Origin: Streptomyces sp. TLI_053
GTDB taxonomy: Bacteria; Actinomycetota; Actinomycetes; Streptomycetales; Streptomycetaceae
NCBI RefSeq assembly: GCF_900105395.1
Contig: NZ_LT629775.1
Location: 6,661,501-6,725,500, forward strand
Length of the DNA stretch: 64,000 bases
Direction: 5' to 3'
Shown: positions 53,477-62,688 of the stretch, one piece after another
Layout of the letters: the number at the start of each line of letters is the position of its first letter
Position numbering within the stretch: the stretch's first letter is position 1
Program-made: the position numbers and the translations under genes
The notes under the pieces: generated by a model
Database searches by the model: none
Seen by the model: only the letters and a program-made list of their open reading frames with translations
Told to the model about the DNA's origin: nothing

Positions 53477-56400
53477 TTGAGCGATCAGCCGTTCGCGCAC
53501 CTGCACGTCCACACCGAGTACTCGATGCTGGACGGCGCAGCCCGGCTGAAGCAGATGTTCAAGGAGGTCGAGCGGCTCGGGCAGACCCATGTCGCGATGA
53601 CCGACCACGGCAACATGTACGGCGCCGCCGAGTTCCACCGGCAGGCCACCGACGCGGGCATCACCCCGGTGATCGGCATCGAGGCGTACGTCGCCCCGGA
53701 GTCCCGTTCGAACACCAAGCGGATCCTGTGGGGCCAGCCGCACCAGAAGAAGGACGACGTCTCGGCGTCCGGTGCCTACACCCACAAGACGATCTGGGCC
53801 CGGAACAAGGAGGGCCTGCACAACCTCTTCAAGCTGACCTCGCGCTCGTACTCCGAGGGCTGGCTGGTCAAGTGGCCGCGGATGGACAAGGAGCTGATCT
53901 CCGAACTGTCCGGCGGATTGATGGCGACCACCGGCTGTCCGTCCGGCGAGGTGCAGACCCGGCTGCGCCTCGGGCAGTTCGACGAGGCGCTGCGGTCGGC
54001 CGGCGAGTACCAGGAGATCTTCGGCAGGGAGAACTACTTCCTGGAGCTGATGGACCACGGCCTCGACATCGAGAAGCGGGTCCGGGACGGGCTGATCGAG
54101 ATCGGGCGCAGGCTCGGCATCCCGCCGGTGGTCACCAACGACTCGCACTACACCACCGAGGCCGACGCGGGCGCCCACGACCTGCTGCTCTGCGTGCAGA
54201 CCGGGAAGAACCTCTCCGACCCGGACCGCTTCCGGTTCGACGGCACCGGCTACTACATCAAGTCGGCCGCCGAGATGTACGCGCTGGACGGGTCCGACGC
54301 CTGGCAGGAGGGCTGCCGCAACAGCCAACTGCTGGTGGCCGAGCGGGTGGACACCGCGGGCATGTTCGAGTTCCGCAACCTGATGCCGCGCTTCCCGATC
54401 CCGGAGGGCTTCGACTCCGAGGCGGACTTCTTCCGGTCCCAGGTGTGGCAGGGCATGGAGTGGCGCTTCCCGAACGGGTACGACGACGAGCACCGCAAGC
54501 TCGCCGAGTACGAGATGGACACCATCGTGCAGATGGGGTTCCCGGCGTACTTCCTCGTGGTCGCGGACTTCATCATGTGGGCCAAGGGGCAGGGCATCGC
54601 GGTGGGCCCCGGCCGCGGTTCGGCGGCCGGTTCGCTGGTCGCCTACGCGATGGGCATCACCGACCTCGACCCGATCCCGCACGGCCTGATCTTCGAGCGC
54701 TTCCTCAACCCCGAGCGCGTCTCCATGCCCGATGTCGACATCGACTTCGACGAGCGCCGGCGCGGTGACGTGATCCGGTACGTGACCGAGAAGTGGGGAT
54801 CCGACAAGGTCGCCATGATCGTCACCTACGGCACCATCAAGGCGAAGGCCGCCATCAAGGACTCCTCGCGGGTCCTCGGCTACCCCTACGCGATGGGTGA
54901 CCGGATCACCAAGGCGATGCCGCCGGACGTCATGGGCAAGGGCATCCCGCTGTCCGGCATCACGGACAGCAGCCACCCGCGCTACAGCGAGGCCGGCGAG
55001 ATCCGCGGGCTGTACGAGAACGACCCCGACGTGCGGAAGGTGATCGACACCGCGCGCGGCATCGAGGGCCTGATCCGCCAGCCCGGTGTGCACGCGGCGG
55101 GCGTCATCATGTCCGCCGAGCCGCTGACCGACCACATCCCGGTCTGGACCCGGCACACCGACGGCGTCACCATCACGCAGTTCGACTACCCCACCTGCGA
55201 GGGCCTCGGCCTTCTCAAGATGGACTTCCTCGGCCTGCGCAACCTGACGATCATGGACGACGCCGTCAAGGCGATCGAGAAGAACAAGGGCGTCAGGATC
55301 AACCTCCTCGAGCTGCCCCTGGACGACAAGCCGACCTACGAACTGCTGGCCCGGGGCGACACGCTGGGTGTCTTCCAGCTCGACGGCGGCCCGATGCGCT
55401 CGCTGCTGCGGCTGATGAAGCCGGACAACTTCGAGGACATCTCCGCCGTACTGGCGCTGTACCGGCCGGGCCCGATGGGCGTCAATTCGCACACCAACTA
55501 CGCGCTGCGCAAGAACGGCCAGCAGGAGATCACCCCGATCCACCGGGAGCTGGAGGCTCCCCTGGAGGAGGTGCTCCGGCCCACCTACGGCCTGATCGTC
55601 TACCAGGAGCAGGTGCAGAAGGCGGCGCAGATCCTCGCCGGGTACTCGCTCGGCCAGGCCGACCTGCTGCGCCGGGCGATGGGCAAGAAGAAGAAGGAGA
55701 TCCTGGAGGCGGAGTTCGTCCCGTTCCAGAAGGGCTGCCGGGAGCGCGGCTACTCGGACGCGGCGATCCAGGCGGTGTGGGACGTCCTCGTCCCCTTCTC
55801 CGGCTACGCGTTCAACAAGGCGCACACGGCGGGGTACGGGCTGGTCTCGTACTGGACGGCGTACCTCAAGGCCAACTACCCGGCCGAGTACATGTCGGGC
55901 CTGCTGACCTCGGTCAAGGACGACAAGGACAAGTCGGCGGTCTACCTCAACGAGTGCCGCAAGATGGGCATCCAGGTGCTCCCGCCGGACGTCAACGAGT
56001 CGGACTCCGACTTCACGCCGCACGGGGACACCCTGGTCCGGTTCGGCCTGACCGCCATCCGCAACGTCGGCGGGCCGGTCGTGGAGTCGATGATCCGGAC
56101 CAGGAGGGCCAAGGGGAAGTTCGCCTCCTTCCCGGACTTCCTGGACAAGGTGGAGTCGGTGGTCTGCAACAAGCGGACCGTCGAGTCGCTGATCAAGGCC
56201 GGCGCCTTCGACTCGCTCGGGCACACCCGCAAGGGCCTGAGCGCGGAGTTCGAGCCGATGATCGACAACGTGGTGGGCATCAAGCGCAAGGAGGCGGAGG
56301 GGCAGTTCGACCTCTTCGGCGGTGACGCGACCAGCGACGAGCCGACCTTCGGGCTGGACGTGGTCTTCTCCGAGGAGGAGTGGGAGAAGTCCTTCCTGCT

Positions 56401-57034
56401 CGCCCAGGAGCGGGAGATGCTGGGCCTGTACGTCTCCTCGCACCCGCTGCACGGCATCGAGCACGTGCTCGCGGAGAAGGCGGACTGCGCGGTGGCGGAG
56501 CTCGCCGAGCGGCCGGACGGGACGATCGTCACCATCGGCGGCATCATCTCGGGCCTCCAGCGGAAGATGACCAAGCAGGGCAACGCCTGGGCGATCGCGA
56601 CGGTCGAGGACCTGGCGGGCTCGATCGACTGCATGTTCTTCCCGGCCAGCTACCAGCTGGTGTCCGCGCAACTGGTCGAGGACGCGGTGGTGTTCGTCCG
56701 CGGCAAGGTGGACAAGCGGGAGGACGTGCCGCGGCTGATGGGGATGGAACTGAGCGCCCCCGACCTGTCGAACGCGCACGCCGAGCCGCCGATCGTCATC
56801 ATCATCCCGGACGGCAAGGTGACGCCGCCGCTGGTGGCGCGGCTCGGCGAGGTGCTGAGCAGCCACCGGGGGACGACGGAGGTCCGGGTCCGGCTGGAGG
56901 AGGAGCACCGGACGACGCTGCTGCGGCTGGACCGGCACCGGGTGAAGTCGGACCCGGCGCTGTTCGGCGACCTCAAGCAGCTGCTCGGGCCGAGCTGTTT
57001 GGCGGCCAACGCGGCCGCCGGCACGGGGGGCTGA
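53477..57034 (+). CDS. dnaE: DNA polymerase III alpha subunit
   Basis: The replicative polymerase catalytic subunit. The 1185-residue protein has an N-terminal PHP domain (HLHVHTEYSMLDG at 7-19, MTDHGNMYG), the C-family polymerase palm with PDVDIDFDERR (about 418-428; Asp catalytic residues), fingers region, tandem HhH, and a C-terminal OB fold (TIVTIGGIISGL ... SIDCMFFP). Length fits actinobacterial DnaE1. TTG at 53477 is preferred: GGAGG lies seven bases upstream and the protein then begins SDQPFAHLHVHT as usual for the family; the longer in-frame extension to 53360 is not PHP-like. TAGAGT at 53339-53344 may be a -10. Confidence 0.97.
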   Translation: MSDQPFAHLHVHTEYSMLDGAARLKQMFKEVERLGQTHVAMTDHGNMYGAAEFHRQATDAGITPVIGIEAYVAPESRSNTKRILWGQPHQKKDDVSASGAYTHKTIWARNKEGLHNLFKLTSRSYSEGWLVKWPRMDKELISELSGGLMATTGCPSGEVQTRLRLGQFDEALRSAGEYQEIFGRENYFLELMDHGLDIEKRVRDGLIEIGRRLGIPPVVTNDSHYTTEADAGAHDLLLCVQTGKNLSDPDRFRFDGTGYYIKSAAEMYALDGSDAWQEGCRNSQLLVAERVDTAGMFEFRNLMPRFPIPEGFDSEADFFRSQVWQGMEWRFPNGYDDEHRKLAEYEMDTIVQMGFPAYFLVVADFIMWAKGQGIAVGPGRGSAAGSLVAYAMGITDLDPIPHGLIFERFLNPERVSMPDVDIDFDERRRGDVIRYVTEKWGSDKVAMIVTYGTIKAKAAIKDSSRVLGYPYAMGDRITKAMPPDVMGKGIPLSGITDSSHPRYSEAGEIRGLYENDPDVRKVIDTARGIEGLIRQPGVHAAGVIMSAEPLTDHIPVWTRHTDGVTITQFDYPTCEGLGLLKMDFLGLRNLTIMDDAVKAIEKNKGVRINLLELPLDDKPTYELLARGDTLGVFQLDGGPMRSLLRLMKPDNFEDISAVLALYRPGPMGVNSHTNYALRKNGQQEITPIHRELEAPLEEVLRPTYGLIVYQEQVQKAAQILAGYSLGQADLLRRAMGKKKKEILEAEFVPFQKGCRERGYSDAAIQAVWDVLVPFSGYAFNKAHTAGYGLVSYWTAYLKANYPAEYMSGLLTSVKDDKDKSAVYLNECRKMGIQVLPPDVNESDSDFTPHGDTLVRFGLTAIRNVGGPVVESMIRTRRAKGKFASFPDFLDKVESVVCNKRTVESLIKAGAFDSLGHTRKGLSAEFEPMIDNVVGIKRKEAEGQFDLFGGDATSDEPTFGLDVVFSEEEWEKSFLLAQEREMLGLYVSSHPLHGIEHVLAEKADCAVAELAERPDGTIVTIGGIISGLQRKMTKQGNAWAIATVEDLAGSIDCMFFPASYQLVSAQLVEDAVVFVRGKVDKREDVPRLMGMELSAPDLSNAHAEPPIVIIIPDGKVTPPLVARLGEVLSSHRGTTEVRVRLEEEHRTTLLRLDRHRVKSDPALFGDLKQLLGPSCLAANAAAGTGG

Positions 57035-57088
57035 CGCCGTCGGCGGGGGCGCCCGGACCGGGCGTCCCCGTCAGGCCCCGGCGCCCCG

Positions 57089-57976
57089 TCAGGCGGAGTT
57101 GCGCAGTGGGGCCGGGACAGCGGTGTGCAGGGCGGAGACGAAGGCGGAGACCGCCGGGTGGGCCCCGGCGCCGGCGCGGAAGGCGGCGCGGGTGCGGCGG
57201 TACATCGGCAGCCGGGTGAGGACGACCCCGGGCGGGGGCCGGTCGATGCCGAGGTGGGGGACCAGCGCCACGCCCTGACCGGCCGCCACCAGGGCGAGCA
57301 CGGTGGCGAAGTCGTCGATCCGGTGCCTGATCCGGGGCGCGAACCCGGCGCTCTCGCAGGCCCGGACGGCCATGCTGTGGCACAGGGTGCCGGGCGGGGA
57401 GAGGATCCACGGTTCGGCGCGCTGGTCGGCGATGGTGCCGGGCGCGCGGGCGGCGAGGTACATCGGTTCGGTGAAGACGGGCCGGGTCGTCGCCAGGCCG
57501 GGTTCCGGGTCGGCCGGGACCAGGTCGTACTCGTGGACCAGGGCGACGTCGAGTTCGCCGGCCCGCAGCGCCGCCGCGACCTCGGCCGGGTCCACCTCGG
57601 TGACCATCGGCTCCAGCCCCGGGTGCCAGCCGGCGAGTTCGGCGAGCACGGCCGGGACGATGGCGCGGGCCGCCGACGGGTAGGTGCCGATCCGCAGCGG
57701 GCCGGCCAGGCCCTCGCGGGCGTGGGCGAGTTCGGCGCCCGCCTGCTCCAGCCGTTCGAGTACGGCCTCGGCGTGCCGGACCAGGTTGCGTCCGGCGGGG
57801 GTGAGGACGACCCGGCGGCCGGTGCGTTCGAGCAGCGGGACACCGGCCTCCTTCTCCAGGACGGACAGCTGCTGGGACACCGCCGAGGGGCTGAAGCTGA
57901 GCGCCTCGGCGACGGCGGCGATGGTGCCGAGGTGGGCGAGTTCGCGCAGCAGGCGCAGGCGTCGGACGTCGAGCAT
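57089..57976 (-). CDS. LysR-family transcriptional regulator
   Basis: A 295-residue LysR protein with the N-terminal winged helix-turn-helix (about 1-60, LRELAHLGTIAAVAEALSFSPSAVSQQLSVLEKEAGVPLLER) and a substrate-binding domain starting near LRIGTYPSA. It is divergent from the dapA-like gene with a 72-bp gap, the classic layout in which the regulator controls its neighbour and itself. The inducer is unknown. It ends 54 bp from the dnaE stop. Confidence 0.93.
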   Translation of the reverse strand: MLDVRRLRLLRELAHLGTIAAVAEALSFSPSAVSQQLSVLEKEAGVPLLERTGRRVVLTPAGRNLVRHAEAVLERLEQAGAELAHAREGLAGPLRIGTYPSAARAIVPAVLAELAGWHPGLEPMVTEVDPAEVAAALRAGELDVALVHEYDLVPADPEPGLATTRPVFTEPMYLAARAPGTIADQRAEPWILSPPGTLCHSMAVRACESAGFAPRIRHRIDDFATVLALVAAGQGVALVPHLGIDRPPPGVVLTRLPMYRRTRAAFRAGAGAHPAVSAFVSALHTAVPAPLRNSA

Positions 57977-58048
57977 CGGCCCAGCTTACGAGAAGCGTCG
58001 GAAACATGAACTGGACCCGGGGGATCACCCGGCCGCAGGATCGTGGGC

Positions 58049-58939
58049 ATGGAACTCAAGGGCATTCTCGTCCCGCTGGTCACCCCCTTCGCGGCCGACG
58101 GCTCGGTGGCGCTGGACGCGCTGGAGAAGCTCGCCGGCTCGCTGCTGGACGAGGGCGCGTCCGGTCTGGTCGCGCTCGGCACCACCGGCGAGCCGGCCAC
58201 GCTGACCGCGGACGAGCGGCGGGCGGTGATCGGGGTCTGCGCGGCGGTCTGCGCCGACCGGGACGTGCCGCTGCTGGTCGGGGCGGGCGGGCCGGGCACC
58301 GCCGCGGCCGCCGAGGAGCTGGCCGGGCTGGCCGAACGGGTGCCGGGGGCGGCGGGCGCGCTGGTCACCGTGCCGTCGTTCGTCCGGCCGGGGGAGGCGG
58401 GCACCGTGGCGCACTTCCGGGCGCTGGCCGAGGCCAGTTCGGTGCCGCTGGTCTTCTACCACATCCCGTACCGGACCGGGCAGGAGCTGTCGGGCGCCGC
58501 GCTGCTGGAACTGGCCGCGCTGCCCGGGGTGGTGGGTGTGAAGTACGCCACCGGCGGGGTGGACCAGGCGGCGGTGGAGCTGCTGGCCTCCGCCCCGGCC
58601 GGGTTCTCGGTGCTGGGCGGGGACGACGCGGTGCTGGCGCCGCTGCTCGCGCTGGGCGCGGCCGGCGGCGTCCTGGCCTCCGCCCACCTCGCCACCGCGC
58701 GCTGGGTCGAGCTGGCCGAGGCGTGGCGGGCCGGGGACGCGGCCCGGGCCAGGGCGCTGGGCCACCGGCTGGCCGGGCTGGCGGTGGCGGCCTTCGCGGC
58801 GCCGAACCCGGCGGTGGTCAAGGGGGTGCTGCACGCGCAGGGGCGGATCCCGACCCCGGACGTGCGGCTGCCGCTGCTGCCGGCCGGTCCGGCGGCGGTC
58901 GAGCGGGTGCTGGAACTCCTCAGTGGTCTGGACCACTGA
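58049..58939 (+). CDS. Dihydrodipicolinate synthase (DapA) family protein
   Basis: A 296-residue TIM-barrel aldolase. It has GTTGEPATL (about 44-52), the Tyr of FYHIPYRTG (about 137) and the Schiff-base lysine Lys165 in VGVKYATGG. These are the DapA residues, including the Arg after the Tyr motif that binds pyruvate's partner in true DHDPS. Next to it is asd, which makes aspartate semialdehyde, the DapA substrate, so a role in lysine/DAP synthesis is likely, though N-acetylneuraminate lyase-like or other family activities remain possible. ATG at 58049 is chosen (CAGGAT ends seven bases before it); GTG at 58043 would add two residues. Confidence 0.85.
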   Translation: MELKGILVPLVTPFAADGSVALDALEKLAGSLLDEGASGLVALGTTGEPATLTADERRAVIGVCAAVCADRDVPLLVGAGGPGTAAAAEELAGLAERVPGAAGALVTVPSFVRPGEAGTVAHFRALAEASSVPLVFYHIPYRTGQELSGAALLELAALPGVVGVKYATGGVDQAAVELLASAPAGFSVLGGDDAVLAPLLALGAAGGVLASAHLATARWVELAEAWRAGDAARARALGHRLAGLAVAAFAAPNPAVVKGVLHAQGRIPTPDVRLPLLPAGPAAVERVLELLSGLDH

Positions 58940-59048
58940 GGACCACAGGATGGAATGTCCGGCCGTCCGGCGCCCGTGACAAGGCATGATGGGCGGAGTG
59001 CGGCCGTGAACGGCGACATCGAACGGCGACATCAAGAGGAGCAGACGG

Positions 59049-60095
59049 ATGAAGATCGGCATTGTCGGGGCCACCGGTCAGGTCGGCGGCGTGGTCCGCG
59101 AGATCCTGGCGGAGCGCGCGGGCCTCCCGGGCGGCGTCGGCCCGGTGGAGCAGCTGCGGCTGTTCGCCTCGGCCCGTTCGGCCGGGCGCACCCTGCCCTG
59201 GCAGGGCACCGAGATCACCGTCGAGGACGCGGCCACGGCCGACTACACCGGCCTGGACATCGTGATCTTCTCCGCCGGCGGCTCCACCTCCAAGGAGCTC
59301 GCCCCCAAGGCCGCCGCCGCGGGCGCCGTCGTCATCGACAACTCCTCCGCCTGGCGCCGCGACCCCGAGGTCCCGCTGGTCGTCTCCGAGGTCAACCCGC
59401 AGGCCCTCGCCGACCGCCCCAAGGGCATCGTCGCCAACCCGAACTGCACCACCATGGCCGCCATGCCCGTGCTGCGCCCGCTGCACGAGGAGGCCGGCCT
59501 CGCCGCCCTGGTCGTCTCCACCTACCAGGCCGTCTCCGGCAGCGGCGTGGCCGGCGTGGCCGAGCTCCACGGCCAGGCCGCCAAGGTCGTCGACAGCGCC
59601 GCCGCGCTCGCCCACGACGGCTCCGCGGTGGACTTCCCCGAGCCCCAGGTCTACAAGCGCCCGATCGCCTTCAACGTCGTCCCGCTGGCCGGCTCGATCG
59701 TCGAGGACGGCTCCAACGAGACCGACGAGGAGCAGAAGCTCCGCCACGAGAGCCGCAAGATCCTCGGCATCCCCGGGCTCAAGGTGGCCGGCACCTGCGT
59801 GCGCGTGCCGGTCTTCTCCGGCCACTCGCTGCAGATCAACGCCCGCTTCGAGCGCCCGATCAGCCCCGAGCGCGCGGTCGAGCTGCTCACCGGCGCCCCC
59901 GGCGTCGAGCTGAGCGAGATCCCCACCCCGCTCCAGGCCGCCGGCCGGGACCCGAGCTACGTCGGCCGGATCCGGGTCGACGAGACGGTCGAGAACGGCC
60001 TGTCGCTGTTCGTCTCCAACGACAACCTGCGCAAGGGCGCCGCGCTCAACGCCGTCCAGCTGGCCGAGCTGGTCGCCGCCGAGCTCCGGGGCTGA
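59049..60095 (+). CDS. asd: Aspartate-semialdehyde dehydrogenase
   Basis: Reduces aspartyl phosphate to aspartate semialdehyde with NADPH, the branch point to lysine/DAP and methionine/threonine. The 348-residue protein has the NADP loop GATGQVGG (7-14), the active-site Cys133 in NPNCTTM, GSGVAG, and VPVFSGHS with the catalytic His (about 261). AAGAGGAG precedes ATG at 59049. It follows the dapA-like gene by 109 bp on the same strand; the gap has a -10-like CATGAT (near 58985), so it may be separately expressed. A terminator follows. Confidence 0.96.
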   Translation: MKIGIVGATGQVGGVVREILAERAGLPGGVGPVEQLRLFASARSAGRTLPWQGTEITVEDAATADYTGLDIVIFSAGGSTSKELAPKAAAAGAVVIDNSSAWRRDPEVPLVVSEVNPQALADRPKGIVANPNCTTMAAMPVLRPLHEEAGLAALVVSTYQAVSGSGVAGVAELHGQAAKVVDSAAALAHDGSAVDFPEPQVYKRPIAFNVVPLAGSIVEDGSNETDEEQKLRHESRKILGIPGLKVAGTCVRVPVFSGHSLQINARFERPISPERAVELLTGAPGVELSEIPTPLQAAGRDPSYVGRIRVDETVENGLSLFVSNDNLRKGAALNAVQLAELVAAELRG

Positions 60096-60108
60096 CCTGC
60101 CGCATCGC

Positions 60109-60148
60109 GCCGAAGGGCTCCGTCCACGACCGGACGGGGCCCTTCGGC
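60109..60148 (+). terminator. Terminator after asd
   Basis: GCCGAAGGGC (60109-60118) pairs with GCCCTTCGGC (60139-60148), and the inner CCGTCC/GGACGG helix closes the loop. It starts 14 bases after the stop. Confidence 0.8.
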
Positions 60149-60336
60149 CTGTCGCGGGACAGCGGCGGAGCCCGAGGTTCGGCGGGCGGGTCAGTGGGAA
60201 AAGGTGACCCAACGATCGGGCGGCTGCGGGCACCCCCTCACCCCACCCCGCCCGGCCGCCGGGCGGAGCGCGCCCACCCCGGCACCGTCGGCCCGGCGGA
60301 GCCCCCACCCCGAGGGCGAGCGGAAAGAGGTGCGCG

Positions 60337-61608
60337 ATGGACCGCTGTGTCGTCCTCGTGGATGCCGGATACCTGCTGGGCGCCGCCGCCAGCCTGCTCG
60401 CCGGTGACCCGTCCCGCTCCAAGGTCACCGTCGACCACATCGCGCTGATCGCCGCGCTGCGCGAACGCGCCGAGGCCGAGACCGGCCTCCCGCTGCTGCG
60501 GATCTACTGGTTCGACGCCGCGCCCGAGCGCCGCCCGATGCCCGAGCACCGGCGGCTGCGGGTCCTGCCCCGGGTCACCGTCCGGCTCGGCGCGCTCACC
60601 CGGGCCGAGGGCCGCTGGGTGCAGAAGGGCGTCGACGCCGCGATGCACGCCGAACTCTCCGAACTCGCCCGCAACCGGGCCTGCGCCGACGTCGTGCTGA
60701 TCACCGGCGACGGGGACCTGCTGCCCGGCATGATGTCCGCCAAGGAGCACGGCGTCGTCGTCCACCTCTGGGCGCTCCAGGCCGCCGACGGCGACTTCAA
60801 CCAGTCCGAGGACCTGGTCGGCGAGGCCGACGAACGCCGGGTGCTGGACCGCGAGTGGATCGAAGGATCGTTCAGCCTGCGCGACACCTCCAGCGTCTTC
60901 CCCGCCCCCGGCGCCCGGCACGACATCGCCAAGATCCTCGCCGCCCCGCCCGCCGCGCCGCCGGCCGGACTGCCCGGCCCGCTGCCCGCCGGGCCGGTGC
61001 CCGGCCGTCCCGCCGCCGGGGCACCCGCGGCGGCCGTCGCCACCGCGGCCGCCGCCGGTCCTGCCCCCGACGGACGCGCCCAGCCGGCCACCGCCGTCGG
61101 GCTCAAGGTCGTCCCCACCCCCAAGGACCTCGCCGGGCGCAGCGCCGACCGGCAGGCCACCACCGCCGACCGCCACCAGACCGGCCCGGTGCTGCGCTGG
61201 TCCTCCGACCGGGGCTGGATCGAGCGGCCCGCCCAGGAACCCGCCGTCACCGCCGGGGACGGCCTGCCCACCCTCGCCCAGCTCACCACGGCCGAGCAGC
61301 GCTGGGCCGACCGCGAGGAGGACATCACCTCCATCGGCGGCGACGCCCACGAGGTCGGCCAGGTCTTCGCCCGCCGCTGGACCAGCCGGGCCGGCGACGT
61401 CGAACGGCTCACCGTGCTGTGGCCCGACTACCCCCGGATCCCGCACCGGGTCGACGGCGAGCTGCTGCGCTACGCCGCCCGGTTCGGGCTGCTCGCGCAC
61501 AAGGACGACCAGATCGACGAGCACGACCGGTACGCGATCCGGGCCGGGTTCTGGAAGGAGCTCGCCGCCCGTGTCCCCGGCGGGAACCTGGTCGTGGTCG
61601 ACGACTGA
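60337..61608 (+). CDS. NYN-domain (PIN-like) putative ribonuclease
   Basis: A 423-residue protein. The N-terminal NYN domain (1-170) has the acidic metal-binding residues of the family: Asp9 in VLVDAGYLL, Asp100 in QKGVDAAM, and Asp125/Asp127 in ITGDGDLLPG. An Ala/Pro-rich linker (about 200-240) leads to a C-terminal domain with LPTLAQLTTAEQRWADRE and RVDGELLRYAARFGLLAHKD, which may be an OST-HTH-like or other RNA-binding fold. NYN proteins are usually RNases. GAAAGAGGTG precedes ATG at 60337. It is not closely linked to its neighbours. Confidence 0.85.
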   Translation: MDRCVVLVDAGYLLGAAASLLAGDPSRSKVTVDHIALIAALRERAEAETGLPLLRIYWFDAAPERRPMPEHRRLRVLPRVTVRLGALTRAEGRWVQKGVDAAMHAELSELARNRACADVVLITGDGDLLPGMMSAKEHGVVVHLWALQAADGDFNQSEDLVGEADERRVLDREWIEGSFSLRDTSSVFPAPGARHDIAKILAAPPAAPPAGLPGPLPAGPVPGRPAAGAPAAAVATAAAAGPAPDGRAQPATAVGLKVVPTPKDLAGRSADRQATTADRHQTGPVLRWSSDRGWIERPAQEPAVTAGDGLPTLAQLTTAEQRWADREEDITSIGGDAHEVGQVFARRWTSRAGDVERLTVLWPDYPRIPHRVDGELLRYAARFGLLAHKDDQIDEHDRYAIRAGFWKELAARVPGGNLVVVDD

Positions 61609-61649
61609 CCGCAGGCGGGGCGGCGGGGAGCGGGGCGGAACGGGCCCCG

Positions 61650-61681
61650 TTGTCCGGTTCGCCGGTCGCACCGCGTAGAGT
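61650..61681 (+). promoter_or_regulatory. Candidate leaderless promoter of the ABC transporter pair
   Basis: TTGTCC (61650-61655) and TAGAGT (61676-61681) are 20 bases apart, and the -10 ends eight bases before GTG at 61690, which has no Shine-Dalgarno. Confidence 0.45.
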
Positions 61682-61689
61682 CTTCGGTC

Positions 61690-62688
61690 GTGAGCGAGTC
61701 GGCCGGGCGGGCACCCCAGGACACCGCGCCGTGCTGCGCCGTACGCGACCTGGTGAGGACGTACCGCGCCGGGCGGGGCGGCGGCGGTGAGACGGTCCGG
61801 GCCAACGACGGCATCACCCTGACCGTCCGGCAGGGCGAGATCTTCGGCCTGCTCGGACCCAACGGCGCGGGCAAGTCCACCCTGGTCCGCCAGCTCACCG
61901 GCCTGCTGCGGCCCGACTCCGGCAGCATCGAGATCCTCGGCCACGACGTGGTCCGGCACCCCGAACGGGCCGCCCGGCTGCTCGGCTACCTCGGCCAGGA
62001 GTCCACCGCGCTCGACGAGCTGACCGTCGCCCTCGCGGCCGAGACCACCGGGCGGCTGCGCGGCCTCGGCCGGACCGAGGCCCGCGCGGCGACGGACGCG
62101 GTGATCACCGAACTGGGCCTGGAACCGCTCGCCCACCGGCCGCTCGCCAAGCTCTCCGGCGGCCAGCGCAGGCTCGCCTGCTTCGCCGCCACCCTGGTCG
62201 GCGACCGGCCGCTGCTCGTCCTCGACGAGCCGACCACCGGCATGGACCCGGTCGCCCGGCGGGCCGTCTGGTCGGCGGTCGAGCGCCGCCGGGCCGAACG
62301 CTCCACCACCGTGCTGCTGGTCACCCACAACGTGATCGAGGCGGAGACCGTACTGGACCGGGTCGCCGTGATCGACGAGGGCCGGGTGATCGCCTGCGAC
62401 ACCCCCGGCGGGCTCAAGGCGCTCGTCGACGGCGACGTCCGGCTCGACCTGGTCTGGCGGGACGAGGCGCCGCTGGGCGTGCCCGCCGTGGCGGCGCTGG
62501 CCGAGCGGGCCGAGCGCACCGGCCGCCGCTGGACCGTCCGCACCACTCCCGAGCAGGCCCGCGAACTGGTCTCGGCCGTCACCACCGGCCCGGCGTTCGC
62601 CGCCCTGGACGACTTCACCCTGGCCACCCCGAGCCTCGAGGACGCGTACCTCAAGCTGGGCGGCCGCCACGGAGGACTGGCCAAGTGA
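61690..62688 (+). CDS. ABC transporter ATP-binding protein
   Basis: A 332-residue ABC-2-type ATPase of the drug/lipid exporter (CcmA/DrrA-like) branch. Walker A is GPNGAGKST (56-64), the Q-loop is GYLGQESTA, the signature is LSGGQRRL (about 155), Walker B is LLVLDEPTTGMDP and the switch His is in LLVTHNV. A C-terminal regulatory domain of about 90 residues follows. GTG at 61690 may be leaderless. The permease start overlaps its stop. Substrate unknown. Confidence 0.93.
   Translation: MSESAGRAPQDTAPCCAVRDLVRTYRAGRGGGGETVRANDGITLTVRQGEIFGLLGPNGAGKSTLVRQLTGLLRPDSGSIEILGHDVVRHPERAARLLGYLGQESTALDELTVALAAETTGRLRGLGRTEARAATDAVITELGLEPLAHRPLAKLSGGQRRLACFAATLVGDRPLLVLDEPTTGMDPVARRAVWSAVERRRAERSTTVLLVTHNVIEAETVLDRVAVIDEGRVIACDTPGGLKALVDGDVRLDLVWRDEAPLGVPAVAALAERAERTGRRWTVRTTPEQARELVSAVTTGPAFAALDDFTLATPSLEDAYLKLGGRHGGLAK

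Noticed and set aside
50549..56938. Long minus-strand open frame opposite dnaE and the 50-53 kb genes
   Set aside because: The plus-strand dnaE has unmistakable polymerase motifs; the opposite frame is Arg/Pro/His/Val-rich without domains and crosses several real genes.
57977..58048. LysR T-N11-A operator between the regulator and the dapA-like gene
   Set aside because: Several loose T-N11-A spacings exist, as in any such stretch, but none has convincing dyad symmetry.
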